Shown one piece after another: positions 1 to 5,473 of a stretch of DNA of 5,473 nt. The stretch's first letter is position 1; every line of letters begins with the position of its first letter. The stretch is from positions 1 through 5,473 of the forward strand of contig NZ_CASEGO010000143.1 in NCBI RefSeq assembly GCF_949287625.1. Direction: 5' to 3'. Made by a program: the position numbers and the translations under genes. This DNA is from an uncultured Brachyspira sp. (GTDB lineage Bacteria > Spirochaetota > Brachyspiria > Brachyspirales > Brachyspiraceae). The notes beneath the pieces were generated by a model. It saw only the letters and a program-made list of their open reading frames with translations. It had not been told where the DNA came from and ran no database searches.

Positions 1-3
1 CAT

Positions 4-52
4 AGGTATTCCTTTTTGTTTGTTGTGATAATTTAAATTATAAGGAATACCT
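4..52 (+). terminator. Hairpin with T-tract upstream of gatB (terminator or SD-masking element)
   Basis: An 11-bp perfect inverted repeat (4-14 pairing with 42-52) encloses a 27-nt AT-rich loop. On the plus strand it is followed by a run of T from 55 to 60, which fits an intrinsic terminator for a gene lying left of the window. The long loop and modest GC of the stem make it weaker than a typical terminator. Read on the minus strand, the same stem covers an AAGGA sequence (14 to 10) six bases before an ATG at 3-1, so it could instead mask the ribosome binding site of a leftward gene. The sequence alone does not decide between these. Confidence 0.4.
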
Positions 53-118
53 CCTTTTTTTAAACTAAAACTGTGCAATATCTATGGCTCTTAAACAATT
101 TTTTAGTTTTTGCTGTAC

Positions 119-147
119 TTGAAAAAAAATAGAAATTCATATAAAAT
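119..147 (+). promoter_or_regulatory. Predicted sigma-70 promoter of gatB
   Basis: A TTGAAA -35 box (119-124) and a TAAAAT -10 box (142-147, within TATAAAAT) are separated by 17 bases. Transcription would start near 154 and give a leader of about 40 bases before the gatB start codon. This is a consensus match in AT-rich DNA, so chance matches are possible, but spacing and position are right for gatB. Confidence 0.5.
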
Positions 148-194
148 AAACATAATATTTTTAAAAATTACTTTAATAATTAGGATTAATTAAT

Positions 195-1646
195 ATGGAA
201 TATGAAGCAGTCATAGGATTAGAAGTGCATGTTCAGCTTAATACTAAAACTAAAGCATTTTGTTCATGCCCAAATACTTTCGGTGCTCCTGCAAACACTC
301 TTACTTGTCCAAGATGTCAGGCTCACCCTGGTACTTTGCCTATAGTTAATAAAGAAATGGTACATAAAACTATTAAAGCAGGACTTGCTACTAACTGTAC
401 TATTCAAAAGAAAAGCAGATTCGCTAGAAAACATTATTTCTACCCAGATTTGCCTTCCTACTATCAGATTACTCAAATGGACGAACCAATCTGTACAGAA
501 GGTCATCTTGATATAACAGTTCTTAATGATGATGGATCTTCTTACAATAAAAGCATAAGAATAAACAGAATACACATGGAAGAAGATGCTGGAAAACTTG
601 TACATGATGATACTGGAAGACCTTTAAGCTATGTAGACTTAAACCGTGCAGGCTGCTGTTTGATAGAATGTGTAAGTGAGCCGGATATTTCTACAGGTGA
701 AGAAGCATATCAGTATTTAACAGAGCTTAAAAAAATATTTAAGTATATTGATGTTTCTGACTGTAATATGGAAGAAGGTTCTTTAAGATGCGATGCTAAC
801 GTTTCTATACGCCCTAAAGGAAGTAAAGAACTTGGAGTTAAAACTGAAGTAAAAAACATGAACAGTTTTAGAAATGTGAGACTTGCAATTGACTATGAAA
901 TAAAACGTCAGATAAAAGCTCTAAACAATGGAGAGAAAATCTTACAAGAAACAAGACTTTATGATGCTAAAGAAAACAATACTAAAGGTATGCGTTCAAA
1001 AGAAGGTGCTGCCGATTATAGATATTTCCCAGACCCAGATATACCTCTTTTAGTACTTCAAGATGAAGAGATTGAAAATGCTAAAAAAGAACTTCCAGAA
1101 CTTCCGCAGCAAAAACGTGAGAGACTTAAAAAAGATTATGATTTGCCAGATCAGGATATAGTAGTACTTACAGAAGATGCTGCTTTAGCTGACTATTATG
1201 AAGCAGCTGTTAAAGCATATCCTAAACAGCCTAAAAAAATAAGCAACTGGATAATGGTAGAAGTTAATGCGTACTTAAATAAAAAACTTCAAACTATAAA
1301 AGATTTCAAACCAAAACCAGAACATATTGCTGAAATATTCAAACTTATAGATGAAGGCGTTATAAGCGGTAAAATAGCTAAAGAGATTTTTGAAGATATG
1401 TGCGAAACTGGAGAAGCTCCTTCTGTTATAGTAGATAAAAAAGGAATTAAACAAGTAAGTGATACTGGAGAACTTGAAGCTATAATAAGAAAAGTTTTAG
1501 AAGAAAATCCTAAATCAGTAGCAGACTTCAAGGCAGGTAAAGAAAAATCATTCGGTTTCTTGGTAGGACAAACTATGAAAGCTACTAAAGGACAGGGTAA
1601 CCCTAAACTTGTTAATGAAGTATTAAGAAAAGTTTTAAGTGAATAA
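195..1646 (+). CDS. gatB: Aspartyl/glutamyl-tRNA(Asn/Gln) amidotransferase subunit B
   Basis: GatB is the tRNA-binding and kinase subunit of the cytoplasmic GatCAB complex. The complex phosphorylates and then amidates Glu-tRNA(Gln) and/or Asp-tRNA(Asn), using ammonia delivered from the GatA glutaminase. The protein opens with the family signature VIGLEVHVQL (residues 6-15). A CxC-x12-CxxC cysteine set (C23, C25, C38, C41) fits the structural zinc site found in many GatB proteins. Further family motifs are KHYFYPDLP (79-87), VDLNRAG (147-153), a GSLRCDANVSIRP stretch and RYFPDPDIP (276-284). The last 150 or so residues match the helical GatB/YqeY tRNA-binding domain. The length of 483 aa is normal and the gene is intact. 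An AGGA Shine-Dalgarno sequence (182-185) nine bases before ATG supports the start. gatA and gatC are not adjacent in this window, so gatB appears to be a single-gene unit between its own promoter and terminator. Confidence 0.97.
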   Translation: MEYEAVIGLEVHVQLNTKTKAFCSCPNTFGAPANTLTCPRCQAHPGTLPIVNKEMVHKTIKAGLATNCTIQKKSRFARKHYFYPDLPSYYQITQMDEPICTEGHLDITVLNDDGSSYNKSIRINRIHMEEDAGKLVHDDTGRPLSYVDLNRAGCCLIECVSEPDISTGEEAYQYLTELKKIFKYIDVSDCNMEEGSLRCDANVSIRPKGSKELGVKTEVKNMNSFRNVRLAIDYEIKRQIKALNNGEKILQETRLYDAKENNTKGMRSKEGAADYRYFPDPDIPLLVLQDEEIENAKKELPELPQQKRERLKKDYDLPDQDIVVLTEDAALADYYEAAVKAYPKQPKKISNWIMVEVNAYLNKKLQTIKDFKPKPEHIAEIFKLIDEGVISGKIAKEIFEDMCETGEAPSVIVDKKGIKQVSDTGELEAIIRKVLEENPKSVADFKAGKEKSFGFLVGQTMKATKGQGNPKLVNEVLRKVLSE

Positions 1647-1675
1647 TTTTTTATATTTTTATATATAATTAATAT

Positions 1676-1706
1676 AACCCTAACGGATTTTGCTGTTAGG
1701 GTTTTT
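1676..1706 (+). terminator. Intrinsic terminator after gatB
   Basis: A perfect 9-bp stem (1676-1684 with 1695-1703), extendable inward by one G-T and one G-C pair, is followed directly by T residues and a T-rich stretch. It lies 29 bases after the gatB stop codon. Because the terminase gene converges from the right and ends at 1745, the stem could also stop leftward transcripts, but the sequence on that side is less U-rich, so it is mainly a gatB terminator. Confidence 0.88.
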
Positions 1707-1744
1707 ATTTATATTTTTTTATATAAATAAAATTATAAAAATTT

Positions 1745-3142
1745 TTATTCGCCGAAAATAGAATTTATAATATTTATTTTATTCTCGCTTTCATCTTCAG
1801 AAACTAATTCTTCAATACCAAAAAATATTAAACTTGACAAAGCATCTGGAAAATCTAAGTAGCTGAATATATCACCTTTAATATTATTTTGAGAAAGTGA
1901 ATCATCAAAATTTAAAAGCTGCCTTAAAGCAATATATCCTCTTCCTTCATTTGTACTAAGCCATTTATCAGTATCTGAACTATCTGGAACTTCCTGCCAG
2001 CTTTTAGGAAAATAAACTTTATCATATATCAAATAACTAGCATTAACTATTCTCTCTATTTTATTTTTATGCACATAAAAGGGTGTTACTTCAAAATGTT
2101 TCTCTAATCTTTTAACTAATTCTTTTTGAGCAAAATTACTTTCACATAATACTTTTTTTATTTTTTTACTTATTAAAAAATTAATTATACTCTCATCTGT
2201 AGTAGAGTTTTCATTATTACGCATAAGTCCAGAATCTATCAAATATATACTCTCCCCTATTTGTGTATAAATGATAACAGAAGTAAAACAATTATATTCT
2301 CCAAATGCAGGATCTATTACAGCTTTATGTTCAGATGAATTAATTTCTTCTATAGTATTATTAATATTATTCTTATCATCATAAAACTTTAATTTTGAAT
2401 ATAAAAAAACTTTTCCTTGTTTATTTTTTATTTTGCCAAGCCAAATATGATCATACATTTTAGGAAGAAGTTTTAAAGTAGAAAGTCTTGATTTATTTAA
2501 TATATCGCTGAAATAATAATTGCCGTCATAATTGATAAATGTTATTAAAATGTTATTATCTTCATATTCTTTATAATTGTATTTTTTATTATTTTTATCA
2601 GTGTAAAATAAGCTCTCTAAATTAAATTTACTTGTCATTTTATAAATAAAGTCGGTTTCAAATCTGGGATTAAATGCTATCCATATTTCACTTTTAAAAG
2701 CACGTATGGAAGGCTCTAATATCTCATAGCTTCTTTGTGTGAGAGTCTGCCCTTCTTCTATAAAGCATATTCTCACATTATAAATAGATTTTATCTCTTC
2801 AATAGAACATTCTCTTATACCTAAAAATATAAATTTACTGTTAGTTATTTTATTAGTAATCTCATTTCTTTTTATATTAAAAAAACTTTCAAGTTTTAAT
2901 TCTTTAATAATACTCACAAGAAGAGGATAAGTAGAATATGCTATTGACTTTTGAATCTCTCTTGAACAAAGTATAACACCTTTAATCTCAAAACTTTTAG
3001 CTATAAGTATCCTAGCAATAGATTCGCTTTTACCTCCTCCCCTGCCTCCGAATGCTATTTTTAAACGCTTATCAGTATTAACCCATTTCTCAAACGGTTT
3101 TAATATATTAAACTTTATTTCCATAGTGTCTTTATTACCCAT
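1745..3142 (-). CDS. Phage terminase large subunit, PBSX/Terminase_3 type (DNA packaging ATPase-nuclease)
   Basis: TerL pumps DNA into a viral or gene-transfer-agent prohead and cuts the concatemer. The N-terminal ATPase carries Walker A GGRGGGKS (residues 32-39), Walker B ICFIEE (125-130, with E130 the likely catalytic glutamate) and a coupling-motif-like IAFNP (155-159). The linker has the family's YDHIWLGK (230-237) followed by GKVF. The C-terminal RNase H-like nuclease shows IDPAFG (D277), CESN (E334) and DFPDAL (D430/D433), so the metal-binding acidic residues appear intact. At 465 aa it is slightly longer than a typical PBSX-type TerL and has no break. The start is uncertain: the ATG at 3142 has no good Shine-Dalgarno, and an in-frame ATG at residue 7 (MEIKFN...) resembles usual family N-termini. 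No small terminase, portal or capsid gene is visible beside it, which is unusual for a terminase. It lies 119 bp downstream of the two-gene Panacea unit, on the same strand. Confidence 0.9.
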   Translation of the reverse strand: MGNKDTMEIKFNILKPFEKWVNTDKRLKIAFGGRGGGKSESIARILIAKSFEIKGVILCSREIQKSIAYSTYPLLVSIIKELKLESFFNIKRNEITNKITNSKFIFLGIRECSIEEIKSIYNVRICFIEEGQTLTQRSYEILEPSIRAFKSEIWIAFNPRFETDFIYKMTSKFNLESLFYTDKNNKKYNYKEYEDNNILITFINYDGNYYFSDILNKSRLSTLKLLPKMYDHIWLGKIKNKQGKVFLYSKLKFYDDKNNINNTIEEINSSEHKAVIDPAFGEYNCFTSVIIYTQIGESIYLIDSGLMRNNENSTTDESIINFLISKKIKKVLCESNFAQKELVKRLEKHFEVTPFYVHKNKIERIVNASYLIYDKVYFPKSWQEVPDSSDTDKWLSTNEGRGYIALRQLLNFDDSLSQNNIKGDIFSYLDFPDALSSLIFFGIEELVSEDESENKINIINSIFGE

Positions 3143-3151
3143 TATAAAAAT

Positions 3152-3157
3152 ATTATA
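3152..3157 (-). promoter_or_regulatory. Possible -10 box for the terminase gene
   Basis: On the minus strand a perfect TATAAT (3157 to 3152) lies nine bases before the annotated terminase ATG. Its expected -35 position reads AATTTT, a poor match. If used, the transcript would be nearly leaderless for the first ATG, or have a leader of about 25 bases for the ATG at residue 7. In DNA this AT-rich the match could be chance. Readthrough from the upstream Panacea operon is the alternative, since no terminator is evident between 3143 and 3261. Confidence 0.3.
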
Positions 3158-3261
3158 TATCCTAATAAATATTAAAAATTATTAGTGATTATTAATAAAA
3201 TTGGGCAACAGCATAACCATTAAATGTAAATAAAATTTTTAAATACTTATATTTTATAACT

Positions 3262-3579
3262 TCATTTTTTTAATTTTATTATTTTATTCGTTTTTTTATC
3301 AGTTATAGAATCAGATACTATATACTTGATTTCTTCAAATGTATTTTCGGTTAATTGTCTAACACCTTTCTCAAGTGCTAAACATAATGATATTTCTTTA
3401 CTTAAACTTCCTACTTTTAATATGTATAATTTAAGCTGTTCATTAAAATAATCTTCTTCATCTCTTTGCAGTCTCCAATAAGCAGCATCATAAAGTATTG
3501 ATAAATCTTTGTATACTTTTTTATATTTTTCTATAAAGTTAAAAACTTTTTCATTAACTTCTATACTATAATGCTTCAC
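3262..3579 (-). CDS. Unknown 105-aa protein, candidate toxin paired with the Panacea antitoxin
   Basis: I do not recognise this protein. It is small, charged and probably mostly helical after a short N-terminal strand (HYSIEV). It contains the segment YDAAYWRLQRDEEDYF in the first half and a lysine-rich tail (KKTNKIIKLKK). There is no signal peptide or membrane segment. The start is GTG at 3579, chosen because AGAGG lies six bases upstream and no ATG or other methionine occurs later in the frame. The gene overlaps the 3' end of the DUF4065 gene by 14 bp, which implies translational coupling. Being the second gene after a Panacea-domain gene is the position occupied by toxins in known Panacea toxin-antitoxin pairs, so a toxin role is inferred from context only. 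An alternative, given the downstream terminase, is a phage-related accessory protein or a divergent small terminase. I see no helix-turn-helix signature that would favour the latter. Confidence 0.75.
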   Translation of the reverse strand: MKHYSIEVNEKVFNFIEKYKKVYKDLSILYDAAYWRLQRDEEDYFNEQLKLYILKVGSLSKEISLCLALEKGVRQLTENTFEEIKYIVSDSITDKKTNKIIKLKK

Positions 3580-4087
3580 TTAATGCCTCTATATCATCAA
3601 TATTAATTTCTTCTGCTTGAGCGGCATGTATTGCATAAATAGGAATTTCTTCTCCCATATCAGCTAATTCCCATATTTTATTATGCGATATATTACTTAT
3701 TTCCCTTGCTGTATAATTATCACATATTAATTTTAAATAATGTTCTAATATAGAAACTTCTTCAGCAGTCATAATATCTAAATCAATATCATCTGTTAGA
3801 CTAAAATAAAGTGTAGTATTATCAAGTCTATTTTTTGATGGTTTTCTTATTGAAATTTTTTTCTTCTCTTCCAAGTTTGATAAAATAGTTAATATTTTTT
3901 TAGGAACAGGTCCAAACTGTCTTTTTATATATTTATCATTAGTAATAGTTTTATTTTTTCTTATAAACATTTCTATATCAGAAAAAAACAATATCTTGTT
4001 TAATTTAATACTTCCCAATTTTCTAATATCATCACAACTATTTATTATGTAATGAACTATTGTTTCATATTTTTTATTATTATTCAT
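3566..4087 (-). CDS. Panacea/DUF4065 (GepA/SocA-like) domain protein, likely antitoxin
   Basis: This 173-aa protein matches the DUF4065 family (COG3600, 'phage-associated protein GepA'; SocA-like), known as the Panacea domain, which neutralises many unrelated toxins. Visible family motifs are KLNKILFFSD (residues 28-37), FGPVP (58-62) followed by a helix ending LEEKKKI, then TAREIS (126-131), SHNKIW (134-139) and GEEIP (145-149). The charged C-terminal tail (EEINIDDIEALSEAL) follows the domain and may contact the partner. The start ATG at 4087 has an AGGGG Shine-Dalgarno about eight bases upstream. The stop lies inside the next gene (14-bp overlap), so the two form one operon in antitoxin-toxin order. 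A promoter overlapped by palindromes upstream suggests autoregulation. Domain assignment is strong. The antitoxin function is inferred from the family and the arrangement. Confidence 0.88.
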   Translation of the reverse strand: MNNNKKYETIVHYIINSCDDIRKLGSIKLNKILFFSDIEMFIRKNKTITNDKYIKRQFGPVPKKILTILSNLEEKKKISIRKPSKNRLDNTTLYFSLTDDIDLDIMTAEEVSILEHYLKLICDNYTAREISNISHNKIWELADMGEEIPIYAIHAAQAEEINIDDIEALSEAL

Positions 4088-4127
4088 AATATAAACCCCT
4101 ATTAGTTAAATTTATATTTATTAATAA

Positions 4128-4201
4128 TACTTATAAGTAAATATAATATTAAAGTATAGTATATATACTTAAATTTTCAAGTTCAATAACTACTATAAGT
4201 A
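4128..4201. promoter_or_regulatory. Candidate operator: clustered TACTT/AAGTA palindromes
   Basis: Two perfect 12-bp palindromes are present: TACTTATAAGTA at 4128-4139 and AGTATATATACT at 4158-4169. The second is nested in a 7-bp inverted repeat, AAGTATA (4152-4158) / TATACTT (4164-4170). A near-palindromic TACTATAAGTA follows at 4191-4201. Five TACTT/AAGTA half-sites therefore lie in about 75 bp and cover the predicted -10 region of the Panacea operon. Such a layout would suit binding by a dimeric autorepressor, but high AT content raises the chance of accidental palindromes. Confidence 0.4.
4153..4186 (-). promoter_or_regulatory. Predicted promoter of the Panacea two-gene operon
   Basis: On the minus strand TTGAAC (4186 to 4181) and TATACT (4163 to 4158) are separated by 17 bases. 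An alternative pair, TTGAAA (4180 to 4175) and TATACT (4158 to 4153), has a 16-base spacer. Both would start transcription some 60 bases before the DUF4065 ATG. The -10 boxes are part of the palindrome cluster described separately, which would let an operator-bound protein block RNA polymerase. Confidence 0.5.
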
Positions 4202-4227
4202 AAAAATTATTAAAAAACAGCATATAA

Positions 4228-4311
4228 CCGCACGTTTAGAGTATTTTTATTTGTTAATAAAGTTTTAATTTATAAGTGAACTATTATATTTTTATACTGC
4301 TCTACGTGCGG
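4228..4311. repeat. 84-bp element bounded by inverted repeats
   Basis: The ends are perfect 8-bp inverted repeats, CCGCACGT (4228-4235) and ACGTGCGG (4304-4311). They can be extended by AGAG (4238-4241) pairing with CTCT (4300-4303) across a 2-base bulge. The GC-rich ends stand out sharply from the surrounding AT-rich DNA, and the interior is AT-rich. It is not followed by a T-tract, so it is not a standard terminator. It looks like a small intergenic repeat or MITE-like unit, but only one copy is in this window, so dispersal cannot be shown here. Confidence 0.5.
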
Positions 4312-4455
4312 AATGTGAAATTTTTGAAAAAGTCAATTAATAAAAACTATATATTAATTCAAGATAAATAATTACATAAAAAGTATATTTTTTAAAAAAA
4401 TTACAAAAATTAATAACATCTTTCGGAAGACATAGCAAATTATTTTTGATAATTC

Positions 4456-4464
4456 TGTTATAAT
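4456..4464 (+). promoter_or_regulatory. Extended -10 promoter for the gene at 4508
   Basis: TGT followed by a perfect TATAAT (4459-4464) forms an extended -10 element (TGnTATAAT). The -35 position is a poor match, as expected where an extended -10 compensates. Transcription would begin near 4471 and leave a leader of about 37 bases containing the AAGGA ribosome binding site at 4494-4498. Confidence 0.55.
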
Positions 4465-4507
4465 AAAGCAAGTATCTATATGCAAGAATAACTAAGGATA
4501 ATATTAT

Positions 4508-5473
4508 ATGAAAAAAGAAAGCATTAATACAGCCGACAGAAAATATAATATAAAATATTATAGTAATTCAGATAAAAATTCAAGATACAATTACGTACTT
4601 CCTTCGCTTAGAACATTAATATCAGAAGACCGAGAATGCTTTATAGTTTCTAAAATATCAGGGGATAAACCTTACAGCGTAGAGAAAGCAGTTATTACAG
4701 AAGATAAAGGCATATTTATATACGAATTTAATGATTTTCAGGCAATAAAGGAAGATATAAAAGGCATAATGACTAATTATAAAGATAAAATACTCTTCTT
4801 TGAAATAGGAGTGTTTGCCGATTTATACAGCTATTTAAGAAGTCATTTTGAGCTTGATATAATAAACTATCTTTCAGATGAAGGAAAAATAGATATTTCC
4901 AATATTGAAGATAATGTATTTGATAAACTTCCTATCAAGAAAGATAAACTCATAAAAAGAATGCAGAACTATTATGATGATAATAAAAACTGCATACTTC
5001 CTTCTTATAAAGTTCAGGATAGTATAGTCAAAGAAGCTAAGAAATCTTCTAACAAAGTGCTTTACTGTGCATATCATCTTCCAGTGCTTGAGAAAATATA
5101 TTATTTTGAAAATTGTAAATTAAATTTAAAAGATATAGCGGATATTTTCTTCAGCGATGATAATAATGAAAATATCGATAAATCTTTATTAAAAAAGATT
5201 CTTTCTAATAAAATAAAGTTAATAGAAGAAAGTGTTAAGCATTTGAATTATACTGAATTAGCAAGAAGAATAGATAATTTTAAATATATTGAAGAGATTT
5301 CCTTATCTAAAATAATAGAACATATATTCTGCTTATATTATGTCTTTCAGCATGACAGCGTATTAAGAGATGGTTATACTGGAACGATTTCATTTTGTCA
5401 ACTGATGTACATTATATGGAATTATCAACTTTTTTGCCGCACAAAAAAGTTGCAAAAAATGCAATTACTAGAA
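4508..5473 (+). CDS. Unknown protein, 3' end beyond the window (at least 322 aa)
   Basis: An open frame runs without a stop from ATG 4508 to the last base. AAGGA (4494-4498) nine bases before the ATG and an extended -10 promoter upstream support the start, and codon use resembles that of gatB. I do not recognise the family. There is no signal peptide or clear membrane segment. The protein is Lys/Asp/Asn/Ile rich. Residues 1-110 look mixed alpha/beta, with the segments VLPSLRTLI, ECFIVSKISGDKPY and KILFFEIGVFADLYSYL. The remainder looks mainly helical. The final 17 or so codons run through a hairpin repeat (5426-5452) that encodes QLFCRTKKLQKMQ, so the native C-terminus may have been altered or extended by a repeat. 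It is transcribed away from the Panacea operon and may be unrelated to it. Confidence 0.8.
   Translation, partial: MKKESINTADRKYNIKYYSNSDKNSRYNYVLPSLRTLISEDRECFIVSKISGDKPYSVEKAVITEDKGIFIYEFNDFQAIKEDIKGIMTNYKDKILFFEIGVFADLYSYLRSHFELDIINYLSDEGKIDISNIEDNVFDKLPIKKDKLIKRMQNYYDDNKNCILPSYKVQDSIVKEAKKSSNKVLYCAYHLPVLEKIYYFENCKLNLKDIADIFFSDDNNENIDKSLLKKILSNKIKLIEESVKHLNYTELARRIDNFKYIEEISLSKIIEHIFCLYYVFQHDSVLRDGYTGTISFCQLMYIIWNYQLFCRTKKLQKMQLLE
5426..5452. repeat. Perfect 11-bp hairpin repeat inside the 3' part of an open reading frame
   Basis: CAACTTTTTTG (5426-5436) and CAAAAAAGTTG (5442-5452) are exact inverted repeats around the 5-base loop CCGCA. A partial echo, CAAAAAATGC (5453-5462), follows directly. 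No T-tract follows on either strand, so it is not an ordinary intrinsic terminator. It probably belongs to a dispersed repeat family, judged by its form and its position at the end of a gene. Other copies cannot be seen in this window. Confidence 0.6.

Larger units (their letters stand above)
4088..4507. other. Divergent intergenic control region (420 bp)
   Basis: I see no gene here on either strand. From left to right it holds the leader and promoter of the Panacea operon (minus strand) with palindromic half-sites, an 84-bp inverted-repeat-bounded element (4228-4311), a featureless AT-rich stretch with A and T runs (about 4320-4440), and the promoter and ribosome binding site of the plus-strand gene at 4508. 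Confidence 0.7.

Noticed and set aside
62..109. 9-bp inverted repeat of A and T runs (62-70 with 101-109) upstream of the gatB promoter
   Set aside because: The arms are nearly all A/T with one G-C pair and a 30-base loop. Such pairs are expected by chance in this composition.
264..605. Minus-strand open frame of 113 codons inside gatB
   Set aside because: It lies wholly within the strongly supported gatB coding region, has no family motif, and its composition reflects the opposite strand of gatB.
1289..1531. Minus-strand open frame of 80 codons inside gatB
   Set aside because: Antisense shadow of the GatB C-terminal domain, with no independent motif and no clear ribosome binding site.
3143..3261. 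Search for a terminator or small terminase gene between the 105-aa gene and TerL
   Set aside because: No stable stem with a T-tract and no open frame of useful length was found. Only weak A/T pairings such as AAAATT/AATTTT are present.
4419..4430. Tiny TCTT/AAGA hairpin with a TCGG loop
   Set aside because: A four-pair stem with no T-tract and no positional relation to a gene end or start.
4874..5077. Minus-strand open frame of 67 codons, rich in hydrophobic residues and resembling a small membrane protein
   Set aside because: It is antisense to the long plus-strand frame starting at 4508. Its hydrophobic residues arise from reading A-rich Asp/Lys/Asn codons backwards.
1..5473. CRISPR arrays, tRNA or rRNA genes, transposase genes
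   Set aside because: No regularly spaced repeats, no cloverleaf with a CCA-like end, and no transposase motif were seen on either strand.

Overview
The window is AT-rich bacterial DNA that most resembles a spirochaete of the genus Brachyspira. That assignment is an inference from the overall composition, the A-rich codon usage, the form of the GatB protein and the short intergenic inverted repeats. It was not tested by any search.

Layout: positions 1-194 hold a hairpin followed by a T-tract and then a likely promoter for gatB. Positions 195-1646 (+) encode an intact GatB, a subunit of the tRNA amidotransferase and an ordinary housekeeping gene. A clear intrinsic terminator follows. From 1745 to 4087 everything is on the minus strand. 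In transcription order there is a 173-aa Panacea/DUF4065 (GepA/SocA-like) protein, a 105-aa unknown protein that overlaps it by 14 bp, and a complete 465-aa phage terminase large subunit of the PBSX type. No capsid, portal, tail, integrase or recognisable small terminase gene is visible. Positions 4088-4507 are a divergent control region with a minus-strand promoter embedded in TACTT/AAGTA palindromes, an 84-bp element bounded by inverted repeats, and an extended -10 promoter for a plus-strand gene. That gene starts at 4508, stays open to the window edge (at least 322 codons), has no function I recognise, and runs in frame through a perfect hairpin repeat near the edge.

How it fits together: gatB is chromosomal core. 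The minus-strand block looks like an accessory insertion beside it. The two small overlapping genes have the architecture of a Panacea toxin-antitoxin pair (antitoxin first, candidate toxin second) with a plausible autoregulatory operator. The solitary terminase keeps its ATPase and nuclease residues. It may be a prophage remnant, or a packaging motor that serves particles encoded elsewhere, such as the Brachyspira gene transfer agent VSH-1. The toxin-antitoxin role and the gene-transfer-agent link are both hypotheses.
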